The position numbers and the translations under genes are program-made. From Dehalococcoidia bacterium (GTDB lineage Bacteria; Chloroflexota; Dehalococcoidia; Dehalococcoidales; Fen-1064): a stretch of DNA of 64,000 nt. The notes beneath the pieces are model-generated. The model ran no database searches and was not told the DNA's origin. It saw only the letters and a list, made by a program, of their open reading frames with translations. Positions 19,534 through 27,943 of this stretch are shown here, in pieces (position 1 is the first letter of the stretch; every line of letters begins with the position of its first letter). The stretch lies in the NCBI GenBank assembly GCA_011170375.1, contig DUEV01000003.1:101806-165805 (forward strand). Reading direction: 5' to 3'.

Positions 19534-22122
19534 ATGGATAAAGCAGGCCTCACCCCGATTCGGCGGCAATACCTCAAAATCAAGCGCCAGTACCCCCAGG
19601 CCATCGTCCTCTTCCGCCTGGGTGATTTCTACGAGACCTTCGATGAAGACGCCCGGGTAGTGGCCAACGAGCTCGAAATTGTCCTGACCTCGCGCGAGAT
19701 GGGCAAGGGAAACAAAGTACCGATGGCCGGTATCCCCTACCACGCCCTCGATAACTACCTCGCCCGACTTATCAACAACGGCCATAAGGTGGCCATCTGC
19801 GAGCAGATGACTCGCCCCGGTGAAACTAAGGGTATCGTTGAGCGTGAGGTCGTCCGTGTTGTCACTCCCGGCACAGTGGTCGAGCCTGGCCTGCTCAACA
19901 GCAAGGTGAACAACTACCTGGCCAGTCTGGTTCTCGGTGATGAGGAGGCAGGCATCGCCTATGTAGACATCACCACCAGTGAGTTTGCCACCACCCAGCT
20001 ACCCCGCCAAAGAGCCATCGCCGAACTGGAGCGCCTCCACCCCTCGGAGATTATCACCAATGCACCCTCCGAGCTGTCCCACCTGGTACCTGACGCCCCG
20101 GTAACACCGGTCGATGAGTACTGGTTCAGCCAGGAGACCGCCCAGCGGACACTGCTCGACCACTTCGGTACGAGTACCCTCGGCGGCTTTGGTCTGACTA
20201 ATCTGCCACTGGCAATCAGGGCCGCCGGCGCCATTATCCGCTACCTCCAAGAGACCCAAAAAGGCGCCCTAGGACAACTGACACGGCTCTCCACCTACTC
20301 CACCGATACCTCTATGGCACTCGACGTCCAGACACAGAAGAACCTGGAGCTTTTCCGCAGCACCACCGGCAGCACCGAGGGCTCGCTGCTCTCTATAATT
20401 GATATGACCAGAACTTCGATGGGCAGTCGACTCCTGAAGCGGTGGCTGGGACAGCCTTTGCTCGACATCGAGGAACTCAAAAAGAGACAGGATGCCATCG
20501 AGTGGTTCCAGTCCAACGCCCTGCCGCGCAACCAGATTGCCTCACTTCTGGGAAAAGTGTCTGACCTGGAGCGGCTGATTAACCGGGTGGGTAGCGGCAT
20601 CGCCCACCCCCATGAGCTGGTCGCCCTCCGCCGCAGCCTGGAGGTAATTCCCGAGCTCAAGACAGCCATTGAAGGGGGCCGTGATACCAGTACGATAGCC
20701 TGGCTCAAAGACGAGCTAAAACCGCGAGACGATGTTGTCGCCCTGATTGGTGAGGCCATCGTTGACGAGCCCTCAGGCACCCTCGGCGAAGGCGGCGTCA
20801 TCAAGCCCGGCTTCTCCGAGGAGCTCGACAACCTCCGGCAGGTCGCCGGTGATGCCCGGCAGTACCTGGCCAACATGGAGCGTCACGAGCAGGAGAGCAC
20901 TGGCATCAAGTCATTGAAGATTGGCTACAACCGCGTCTTCGGCTACTATATCGAGGTCTCCAAGGCCAACCTCTCCCAGGTGCCGGACAGCTATATCCGC
21001 AAGCAGACGCTGGTCAACGGCGAGCGTTTCTTTACCCCGGAGCTCAAAGAGTACGAGTCGATGATTCTCAATGCCCGCGACCGCATCGGGGAGCTGGAAA
21101 CGAGCATCTTCCAGCGGGTCTGCCGCCAGGTGTCCACCGTCAGCGAGCAGGTCCTGGCCGTCGCCGGAGTAATTGCTAACGTCGATGTCTTCGCTGGTCT
21201 GGCCGAGGTCGCAGTCCGCTATGGCTATACCCGACCCACCCTGACAGATGACAACACCATCACCATCACCCAGGGACGTCACCCGGTGGTGGAGCGAATG
21301 CTTACCGAGAGCGGTTTCGTCCCCAACGACACCTACCTCTCTAACGATGACGCCCAGCTTATTATCCTCACCGGCCCCAATATGGCAGGCAAGTCCACCT
21401 ACCTGAGACAGGTAGCTCTGATTGTGCTGCTGGCACAGATCGGCAGCTTCGTCCCGGCTGATTCGGCCACCATCGGGCTGGTCGACCGCATCTTTACACG
21501 CATCGGGGCGCGGGACGACCTCGCCGCCGGACAATCGACCTTCATGATAGAGATGGTGGAGACGGCCAATATCCTCAACAACGCCACCCCCCGCTCCCTG
21601 CTCATCCTAGACGAAATCGGGCGGGGCACCAGCACCTACGACGGCCTCTCCATTGCCCGGGCCGTCGCTGAGTTCATCCATAACCATCCCCGCCTCGGGG
21701 CCAAGACTTTATTCGCCACGCACTATCACGAGATGGTGGAGCTGGCCGACTCTCTGCCGCGGGTGAAGAACTTCAACGTCGCCGTCGCTGAGGAAAAGGG
21801 AGAAGTCATCTTCCTGCGCAGGATTGTTCCCGGCGGGGTCGATAAGAGCTACGGGATACACGTTGCCAAGCTGGCGGGACTGCCTCGTTCGGTGGTGCAC
21901 CGCGCCCAGGAGGTGCTCGATGAGCTTGAGGGAGACAGCCGCCACCCCACTCCCAGGCGTAAAGGCCGCCAACCTGAAAAAGAGATTGCCCAGCAGCTCC
22001 CCATGTTCGGGCAGAAGTCGGCCGTCCAGGAGGAGCTGGAGAAGCTCGAAATTGACTCGATGACGCCGCTGGAAGCCCTGACGCAGCTTTATGAGTTGCA
22101 GAAGAAGGCAAGAGAGGGGTAG
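19534..22122 (+). CDS. mutS: DNA mismatch repair protein MutS
   Basis: 862 residues, standard length. The mismatch-reading Phe-x-Glu is in GDFYETFDED (about residue 30). The connector, lever and clamp regions follow. The ATPase has Walker A GPNMAGKST (near residue 614), Walker B LLILDEIGRGTSTYDGLSIA and the signature ATHYHE. No mutL is in the window. TAGAAT (19522-19527) ends only six bases before the ATG, which resembles a leaderless-transcript arrangement. Confidence 0.98.
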   Translation: MDKAGLTPIRRQYLKIKRQYPQAIVLFRLGDFYETFDEDARVVANELEIVLTSREMGKGNKVPMAGIPYHALDNYLARLINNGHKVAICEQMTRPGETKGIVEREVVRVVTPGTVVEPGLLNSKVNNYLASLVLGDEEAGIAYVDITTSEFATTQLPRQRAIAELERLHPSEIITNAPSELSHLVPDAPVTPVDEYWFSQETAQRTLLDHFGTSTLGGFGLTNLPLAIRAAGAIIRYLQETQKGALGQLTRLSTYSTDTSMALDVQTQKNLELFRSTTGSTEGSLLSIIDMTRTSMGSRLLKRWLGQPLLDIEELKKRQDAIEWFQSNALPRNQIASLLGKVSDLERLINRVGSGIAHPHELVALRRSLEVIPELKTAIEGGRDTSTIAWLKDELKPRDDVVALIGEAIVDEPSGTLGEGGVIKPGFSEELDNLRQVAGDARQYLANMERHEQESTGIKSLKIGYNRVFGYYIEVSKANLSQVPDSYIRKQTLVNGERFFTPELKEYESMILNARDRIGELETSIFQRVCRQVSTVSEQVLAVAGVIANVDVFAGLAEVAVRYGYTRPTLTDDNTITITQGRHPVVERMLTESGFVPNDTYLSNDDAQLIILTGPNMAGKSTYLRQVALIVLLAQIGSFVPADSATIGLVDRIFTRIGARDDLAAGQSTFMIEMVETANILNNATPRSLLILDEIGRGTSTYDGLSIARAVAEFIHNHPRLGAKTLFATHYHEMVELADSLPRVKNFNVAVAEEKGEVIFLRRIVPGGVDKSYGIHVAKLAGLPRSVVHRAQEVLDELEGDSRHPTPRRKGRQPEKEIAQQLPMFGQKSAVQEELEKLEIDSMTPLEALTQLYELQKKAREG

Positions 22123-22163
22123 TTTATAAGAAAAGCCCGGTCTAGAAAGAAGGAGGTATCCGA

Positions 22164-22556
22164 ATGCCAAACTACTGGTATCACCACATCCACCTGGCCA
22201 GCACCGACCCTAAGAAGACAGCCGAGTTCTACAGGGACATGTTCAATGCCGAGATAGTCAACATCAGGGAGCTTCCCGACGGACGTATCACCGTTGAGCT
22301 TAACCTCGGTGGTTCGCTGGTCTTGATTATGCAGCGACCCGCTGAAACAGAAGCGGCGCCGTCAGGCGCCAACAGCGGACTGGACCACTTCGGGCTGAGG
22401 ACCGATGACCTGGAAACGACCGTGTCCAATCTGAAGGGCAAGGGAGTAGAGTTCCGGGGTGATATTACCGAACTCGGGTCGCGCATGAAGATAGCCTTCT
22501 TCTGGGCCCCCGATAATGTGCTCATCGAGCTGGTTGAAATCAAGCCCAGAGAGTGA
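22164..22556 (+). CDS. VOC (glyoxalase/bleomycin-resistance) family protein
   Basis: 130 residues with the paired beta-alpha-beta-beta-beta modules of the vicinal oxygen chelate fold. Likely metal ligands are His in HHIHLASTDP, His in GLDHFGLRTDDL and Glu in NVLIELVEIK. Some members are lyases or dioxygenases and others bind drugs, so function is open. AAGGAGG stands upstream of the ATG. It begins 41 bases after mutS and may share its transcript. Confidence 0.85.
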   Translation: MPNYWYHHIHLASTDPKKTAEFYRDMFNAEIVNIRELPDGRITVELNLGGSLVLIMQRPAETEAAPSGANSGLDHFGLRTDDLETTVSNLKGKGVEFRGDITELGSRMKIAFFWAPDNVLIELVEIKPRE

Positions 22557-22640
22557 GGGGGAACCGCCTAACTTAAAGGTGTAAAAGAGGGGAGATAAGG
22601 AAAGGAAATATCTCTTCCATATCTCTACACACCAATAATC

Positions 22641-23219
22641 CTACCGAAATAACCAGCCTTCGCTACCCCTCCTCAGATAATCAAGAATAGTCTTATAAAT
22701 ATCTACTCCGTAGTCACACCTCACATCGACTGTAATACCAACTTCTCCAGATAAAGGTCGGATTGGATAGTTGGAACACACCTTGGGTCTCACAGTGTAT
22801 ATTTGACAATCACCTTTGCTATAGAACATACAAGGGAGCGGTATGTGCCTCATATGAGGTAGGGTAGGATCTGTGTTCATGCGTGCCTTTCTCCTTAATT
22901 TTGTATAAGAGCGTCTAGTATGCTTAGCTATCCGCCTTAAATCTTCTTCAGACACTATAATCTCAGGGTGACCTGGGTCGTTGGGATTGGGTAAGCAACA
23001 CTTACCACAGCGTCTACAATGAGATAAGGCCAGAAGATATCCGATTTTTTGCGGAGTGAATGATATTCCTGGTATTGCAGGAGCGATATTCTCAGCAACA
23101 AACGCAGCTATGAGCTTATCGATATCAGAATCGTCCCAATTTTGTATTTCTTTACCAGCAAGATGTGACAGGCCATACTTCTCAAAGTCGACCTCAATCA
23201 TTAACAGATACCCCGTCAT
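22641..23219 (-). CDS. YkgJ-family cysteine-cluster protein
   Basis: 192 residues. CRRCGKCC (about residues 73-80) with a following CLPNPND, then CMFYSKGDCQIYTVRPKVCSNYP (about 131-153), is the YkgJ-type Fe-S/zinc-chelating signature. The biochemical role of the family is unknown. Codon use is more AT-rich than in neighbouring mutS. The start could also be the second Met at 23201. Confidence 0.8.
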   Translation of the reverse strand: MTGYLLMIEVDFEKYGLSHLAGKEIQNWDDSDIDKLIAAFVAENIAPAIPGISFTPQKIGYLLALSHCRRCGKCCLPNPNDPGHPEIIVSEEDLRRIAKHTRRSYTKLRRKARMNTDPTLPHMRHIPLPCMFYSKGDCQIYTVRPKVCSNYPIRPLSGEVGITVDVRCDYGVDIYKTILDYLRRGSEGWLFR

Positions 23220-23281
23220 TTCATGCCCCTATTCTACCACCTTATGTCAAACAACCAAAGGGCATGTCGTCCCTGCACCTG

Positions 23282-23314
23282 TCATTGCGAGGAGCGTAGC
23301 GACGCGGCAATCTC
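23282..23314 (+). repeat. Interspersed ATTGC...GCAAT palindromic repeat, copy 1
   Basis: A GAGGAGCG-AGCGACG core is bounded by ATTGC (23284-23288) and GCAAT (23307-23311). A second copy is at 43430-43463. I recall similar short repeats scattered through Dehalococcoidia and other genomes. Confidence 0.8.
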
Positions 23315-23319
23315 TTACC

Positions 23320-23486
23320 AAGGGGGACACCCCCTTGGAATCCCCCGTTTCGAGGGGTTCCACCCCTCGAGCACCCCAAAACGGTGTGAGGGCAGTTCTC
23401 AGGCAGGGGTCGTTCTCACCTTATAAAGAGGGGGAGACCATATGGAGGGAAGGCAATACCCCTAAACACCCCTACGGGGGAGTCAT
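23320..23486 (+). repeat. GC-rich palindromic intergenic DNA
   Basis: This is non-coding DNA with successive short hairpins: GGGGGACACCCCC, CGAGGGGTTCCACCCCTCG and CCCCTACGGGGG. No open frame shows coding character. It fills most of the gap between the YkgJ gene and the DUF1858 gene, next to the repeats on either side. Confidence 0.6.
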
Positions 23487-23572
23487 AGAGGGGCACAGCC
23501 CCTCTTATTACATTCTCCCCTTCCCCTCTGGGGAAGGGGATACAGGGGATGGGGCCATCACCACTTGACAGG
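23487..23572 (+). repeat. Composite GAGGGGC repeat, copy 1 (inverse orientation)
   Basis: Three linked modules: GAGGGGCACAGCCCCTC (23488-23504), CCCCTTCCCCTCTGGGGAAG, and CAGGGGATGGGGCCATCACC. The same modules occur inverted as a unit at 50101-50216. A partial extra copy of the last module (GATGGGGCCCCCACCACC) is at 23627-23645. Confidence 0.75.
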
Positions 23573-23714
23573 TATGATAGTATTAACAGCACTAAAAGTA
23601 TTACCTGTGTCCCTATTAAACAGGCGATGGGGCCCCCACCACCAGACAGAAACAAGGCAGACAGCACTGCCTGCCTACGAGATACCATGTATGCTAAAAA
23701 CAGTTAGGTAAGGC

Positions 23715-23921
23715 CTAGCCTTCGTTGAGGTCTTTCAGGATGGCCTCTATCTTGTCCGGACTCCAGTTCACAAAACCGGCTACCTGCTTGATGGTCATGC
23801 CCATCGCCATCGACAGCATGGACTCATCCACCGCCTGCCCGGCATGCTTGGAGATAATATCCTTGGCATCGGGCCGTGCTTTCAGAACATCCGCGATTGT
23901 TGAATCAGCCGTTAGGGCCAT
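23715..23921 (-). CDS. DUF1858-domain small protein
   Basis: 68 residues: TIADVLKARPDAKDIISKH followed by AMGMTIKQVAGFVNWSPDKIEAILKDLN. This matches the DUF1858 helical fold often seen beside or fused to redox proteins. The cysteines common in this family (near the mid-point) are absent. It lies downstream of the cysteine-rich gene at 23992 and may be co-transcribed. Confidence 0.75.
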   Translation of the reverse strand: MALTADSTIADVLKARPDAKDIISKHAGQAVDESMLSMAMGMTIKQVAGFVNWSPDKIEAILKDLNEG

Positions 23922-23991
23922 TTACTGCCTCCTGTCTCGTACTAACCACCACAAACAGTACCTGAAATAATAGAATACAATCCCATTCCTG

Positions 23992-24615
23992 TCAAACCAC
24001 CTGCTGGTGTTCCCGGAAGACCTGCACGATGTCGTCTCTCCTGGTGAGGGCGCTACCGATGCCGTACTGGTTATGGAGTCGTAGCGGCACACAGCAGCAG
24101 GTACAGCAGTTGCAAATTGCGTAAAAATCTTCGCGGCACTTGACAATACTATGAATCAGACCACGTTGGTGGCACTCCCGCAGTATCTCTTTAGCCTCCT
24201 CTTTGCTTATCTCGCGGTAATCGTCAGGGCGCTCCTCGACAAAGACATTGCCGTTGAGGCTAAGCATTATCTCCACATCGATTGGATTATCACAGTTGTG
24301 GTACAGCTTTCGACAGCTGCATGGCCCCACCGCCAGCCTTTCACAGGCGTCCACTATCTCACCGGCTTCATCGGTGGTCAGCACGTAAGCCCCTTCCAGA
24401 TTACTGCCCCAGGTGTTAGCCACCCAGCGGACCAATCGGCCAATCAAGGGTATTTTAGTCCACCTTGCCCAGAACATGTAAAACCGGAGAGCCGACTCGC
24501 GGTGCCGACTATATAGCTTGAGGGTATGATGCATCAGACCGCCTAACTCATCTTCTGAGTCCAGTCTAATAATATCTATAACGGATTGCAAGAAGCAGCC
24601 CACTCCACCTCTCAT
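23992..24615 (-). CDS. Cysteine-rich putative Fe-S protein
   Basis: 207 residues. The N-terminal half is basic and hydrophobic without an obvious membrane helix. The C-terminal half has CSCRxxxxxC followed by PIDVEI, and then the dense cluster CNCCTCCC (about residues 172-179). Both motifs are typical of 4Fe-4S ferredoxin-like or metal-binding proteins of anaerobes. Function is unknown. Its ATG overlaps the -35 of the divergent argJ promoter. Confidence 0.7.
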   Translation of the reverse strand: MRGGVGCFLQSVIDIIRLDSEDELGGLMHHTLKLYSRHRESALRFYMFWARWTKIPLIGRLVRWVANTWGSNLEGAYVLTTDEAGEIVDACERLAVGPCSCRKLYHNCDNPIDVEIMLSLNGNVFVEERPDDYREISKEEAKEILRECHQRGLIHSIVKCREDFYAICNCCTCCCVPLRLHNQYGIGSALTRRDDIVQVFREHQQVV

Positions 24616-24643
24616 TGCCTAGCTATAGCCAGTATGCTATAGT
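24615..24643 (+). promoter_or_regulatory. Promoter of the arginine operon
   Basis: TTGCCT (24615-24620), exactly 17 bases, then TATAGT (24638-24643) preceded by TGC for an extended -10. The argJ ATG at 24654 is only ten bases further, so the transcript should start about four bases before it. The -35 overlaps the start codon of the divergent gene. Confidence 0.65.
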
Positions 24644-24653
24644 TAGACCTGTT

Positions 24654-25871
24654 ATGGAAAGCAAAATCGACACCATAAGCGACGGCACGGTGACCACGCC
24701 ACAGGGGTTTCACGCCGGTGCTACCGCCGCTCAAATCAAGCAAGGCAGCGGTGATAAGCTGGACCTCGGCATCCTGTTCTCGCAGGAGCTGTGCGTGACT
24801 GCCGGCCTGTTCACCACCAACCGGATTAAGTCCGCCCCGGTATTGCTTTGTCAGGAGCGATTAAAGAAAGGGCGGGCGGCAGCCGTCGTTGTTAATAGTG
24901 GCTGCGCCAACGCCAGCACGGGTAAGCCGGGACTGGCCGATGCTGCCGAGATGGCAGCACTGACAGCCAAAGCACTCGGGGCAGACGCCGAAGATGTCCT
25001 GGTAGCCAGCACCGGCGTTATCGGCCAACGACTACCAATGGAGCGGATAAGAGAAGGCATCAATCACATCAGCCTGTCCGACAACGGCGGTCACGACCTC
25101 GCAAGGGCGATGATGACCACGGATACTGTCCCCAAAGAGATAGCCATAACCGCTTCAGCCGAAGGGCTCCGGTTCACCATCGGTGGGGTGGTCAAGGGCT
25201 CGGGAATGATTCACCCGAACCTAGGAACCTTGCTCTGCTTCCTGACGACCGATGCGGCAGTAGAACCCGATTTCCTGCAGGAGGCATTACACCAGGCAGC
25301 CGATGTCTCATTTAATATGGTCTCTATCGACGGCGATACCAGTCCCAGCGATACCCTGCTGCTGCTGGCTAACGGGATGGCAGGAAACCCGCCAGTCTCA
25401 TCAGGGGGCAAGGCAGCGGAGCTTTTTCAGCAGGCCCTTGACCAAGTCTGCATCCACCTGGCAAAGGCAGTGGCACGTGATGGTGAGGGAGCGACCAAGC
25501 TACTCGAGGTCACCGTTAACGGGGCAGCCAGCAAGGCCGACGCTGCTCTGGCAGCACGGACAATCGTGAGCTCTCCCCTGTGGAAGGTGGCAGTCTACGG
25601 TCACGACCCCAACTGGGGGCGGGTGGTGGCAGCACTGGGACGGAGCGGGGCCGAAGTTAAAGAGAGCAGCCTCGACCTTCACATCGGGGACATCCTCGTG
25701 CTGAAGTGTGGCATCCCACAACCGTACGATGAGTCAGATGTCGTTCGGGTACTGGCAAGGGACGAGGTACCGGTTACGTTGGACCTCAATATGGGCACCG
25801 CCTCGGCCACGGCCTGGGGCTGTGACCTGACCGAAAAATACGTTATCATAAACAGTCAATACACCACCTGA
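24654..25871 (+). CDS. argJ: Bifunctional ornithine acetyltransferase/N-acetylglutamate synthase
   Basis: 405 residues from ATG 24654; an in-frame TTG at 24615 lies in the -35 and is rejected. ArgJ moves the acetyl group from N-acetylornithine to glutamate, making the arginine pathway cyclic. The self-cleavage site normally reads NMATML; here it is NLGTLLCFLTTDA, so the nucleophilic Thr is kept but the residue before it is Gly instead of Ala. Other family blocks (SGCANASTG, STGVIGQRLPM, KGSGMIHPN, GHDPNWGRV, MGTASATAWGCDLT) are present. It is the first gene of argJ-B-D-G-H-rpe. Confidence 0.96.
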   Translation: MESKIDTISDGTVTTPQGFHAGATAAQIKQGSGDKLDLGILFSQELCVTAGLFTTNRIKSAPVLLCQERLKKGRAAAVVVNSGCANASTGKPGLADAAEMAALTAKALGADAEDVLVASTGVIGQRLPMERIREGINHISLSDNGGHDLARAMMTTDTVPKEIAITASAEGLRFTIGGVVKGSGMIHPNLGTLLCFLTTDAAVEPDFLQEALHQAADVSFNMVSIDGDTSPSDTLLLLANGMAGNPPVSSGGKAAELFQQALDQVCIHLAKAVARDGEGATKLLEVTVNGAASKADAALAARTIVSSPLWKVAVYGHDPNWGRVVAALGRSGAEVKESSLDLHIGDILVLKCGIPQPYDESDVVRVLARDEVPVTLDLNMGTASATAWGCDLTEKYVIINSQYTT

Positions 25872-25873
25872 GC

Positions 25874-26710
25874 GTGGTTTTTGCGGGAAGAGACGTGGTT
25901 AAAAGACTGAGTGGAATTATTGTCGTCAAGATAGGCGGCAGCACCTTCGGCAAACACGAGCCCAGCGTCCTGGATGTTGGCGACGTTGAAGATATCGTGG
26001 AGCTTCAGCTACGCGGTATACCAATGGTTATCGTGCACGGAGGCGGCAAAATGATAACCGAATGGCTTACAAAGCAAGCCATTACCACGCACTTCGTCCG
26101 TGGTGAAAGAGTGACCGATAGACCAACGTTGGAAGTAGTTATTTCCGTGCTGGCCGGTCTGGCTAATAAGGAAATAGTAACCCTGCTAAATAGCCGTGGA
26201 GGTAAGACTGTTGGCATCAGTGGCGTCGATGGTGCCCTGCTTGAAGGCAAACTCAGAGAAAAAGAAATGGGGTTCGTAGGCACAGTCACGAATGTAAATA
26301 TCGGTATCCTCAATACTCTGCTGAATTCAGGTTTTATTCCCGTAATCGCTCCTCTTAGTATTCACTCGCCTGGCAGATTAGATGATGAACCGCAGATACT
26401 AAATGTCAATGGTGATACCGTCGCTGGGGAAATTGCCGCGTCAATCGCCGCCGAACAGCTTATCTTCCTCACCGATGTTGATGGCATTCATGATAAACAG
26501 GATAATCTAATCCCCCACCTCTCCCCTACTGAAGCTGAGGAATTGTTATCCTCGGGCGTAGCTTCCGGTGGGATGATTCCCAAGCTTCGAGCTTGCCTTA
26601 GGGCTCTTTCCCAAAGCCAGACCGCCTCAATCATTGGAGGCAAGACACCACATGCCCTGCTAAGGGTAATCGAAGGAGACAGGATCGGCACGACGATACG
26701 AAATGACTGA
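25874..26710 (+). CDS. argB: Acetylglutamate kinase
   Basis: 278 residues from GTG 25874; GTG 25895 is an alternative that would give MVKRLSGIIVVKIGGS. It phosphorylates N-acetylglutamate, the second step of arginine synthesis. The amino-acid-kinase fold shows VVKIGGSTF, VIVHGGGKMI, the N-acetylglutamate-binding FVRGERVTD, ILNVNGDTVAGEIA, LTDVDGI and GGMIPKLRACL. It follows argJ with only two bases between stop and start. Confidence 0.95.
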   Translation: MVFAGRDVVKRLSGIIVVKIGGSTFGKHEPSVLDVGDVEDIVELQLRGIPMVIVHGGGKMITEWLTKQAITTHFVRGERVTDRPTLEVVISVLAGLANKEIVTLLNSRGGKTVGISGVDGALLEGKLREKEMGFVGTVTNVNIGILNTLLNSGFIPVIAPLSIHSPGRLDDEPQILNVNGDTVAGEIAASIAAEQLIFLTDVDGIHDKQDNLIPHLSPTEAEELLSSGVASGGMIPKLRACLRALSQSQTASIIGGKTPHALLRVIEGDRIGTTIRND

Positions 26711-26733
26711 ACACCTCATCCAGGAGAATTGAC

Positions 26734-27915
26734 ATGACTGACTGGCAAGAACTAGACAAGAAATACATAATGAATTATATAAACAGAATACCGGTCACCC
26801 TGGTCAGGGGTGAAGGAGCACGGGTATGGGACGACAATGGCCGGGAGTACCTGGACTTTGTGGGGGGCACAGCAGTTAACAGCCTGGGACATTGCCACCC
26901 GGTGGTTATTGAGGCCGTTACTGAGCAGGCACAGGTGCTGACACAGGCCTCCGCCTTATACTACTCGGTTCCTCAGGTTAAACTGGCGCAGTTGCTCGTG
27001 GAAAATAGCTGCCTCGATAAGGCATTCATCTGCAATAGTGGCACCGAGGCCAACGAGGGCGCCGTCAAGCTGGCACGACGCTACGGACATCTCAAGCTCA
27101 ACGGCGCCTATGAGGTTATCACCACGAAAAACTCGTTTCACGGACGGACCCTGGTGATGACGGCGGCTACCGGTCAGGAGAACATGCAAAAACCTTACGT
27201 TCCCCTACCACCGGGTTTCAAACACGTTGCTTACAGCGACATCGAAGCAATCAAAGCCGCCACCACCGACCGAACCTGTGCTATTATGCTTGAGCCGATT
27301 CAGGGAGAAGGTGGAGTTAATGTCCCTGATGACGACTACCTGTCTAAAGTGCGAGCCTGGTGCGACGAAAAGGGGATTCTGCTCATCCTGGATGAAATCC
27401 AGACCGGCGTCGGGCGTATTGGGAGTCTCTTCGGCTATCAGGAGTACGGTGTTGAACCTGATATCATGTCGCTGGCTAAAGGGATGGGTAGCGGCATACC
27501 CATCGGAGCATTCCTGGCCAAGGACAGCGCCGCCGTCTTCGTCCCAGGAGACCACGGCTCGACATTCGGGGGTAATGCCCTGACCTGTGCTGTTGCATAC
27601 GCAGTCATCAAGTACATCGTTGAGAATAACATCGCTGGTAACGCAAAGAAAGTGGGACAATACCTTATCGAGGGACTAAAGGGGCTCCAGCAGAAGTACC
27701 CATTTATCACTGATGTACGGGGACGCGGGCTTCTGGTGGCCATCGGACTCGACCGTGATATCAGTCAGGAAGTGATGATGGCCTGCCTTGAAAGGGGCCT
27801 ACTCGTCAACCGGGTAAAACCCAACGCCCTGCGCTTTATCCCTCCCCTGATTATCGGCAACAGCGAGGTCGATGAGGCGCTGGGGATACTGGACAAGGCC
27901 CTGTCAACCGTTTAA
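26734..27915 (+). CDS. argD: Acetylornithine aminotransferase
   Basis: 393 residues, class III PLP aminotransferase. It converts N-acetylglutamate semialdehyde to N-acetylornithine. Cofactor-binding segments are ICNSGTEANEGAVKLAR, FHGRT and LILDEIQTGVGRIG. The Schiff-base lysine is in LAKGMGSGIPIGAF, followed by GSTFGGNALTCA. CCAGGAGAA lies upstream of the ATG. It is the third gene of the arginine operon. Confidence 0.94.
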   Translation: MTDWQELDKKYIMNYINRIPVTLVRGEGARVWDDNGREYLDFVGGTAVNSLGHCHPVVIEAVTEQAQVLTQASALYYSVPQVKLAQLLVENSCLDKAFICNSGTEANEGAVKLARRYGHLKLNGAYEVITTKNSFHGRTLVMTAATGQENMQKPYVPLPPGFKHVAYSDIEAIKAATTDRTCAIMLEPIQGEGGVNVPDDDYLSKVRAWCDEKGILLILDEIQTGVGRIGSLFGYQEYGVEPDIMSLAKGMGSGIPIGAFLAKDSAAVFVPGDHGSTFGGNALTCAVAYAVIKYIVENNIAGNAKKVGQYLIEGLKGLQQKYPFITDVRGRGLLVAIGLDRDISQEVMMACLERGLLVNRVKPNALRFIPPLIIGNSEVDEALGILDKALSTV

Positions 27916-27943
27916 ACTTGATTACCCATGAAGGAGATAAGAA

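Noticed and set aside
23223..23568. Plus-strand frames over the 23.2-23.6 kb repeats
   Set aside because: They translate GC-rich palindromes; composition and lack of a ribosome-binding site argue against coding.
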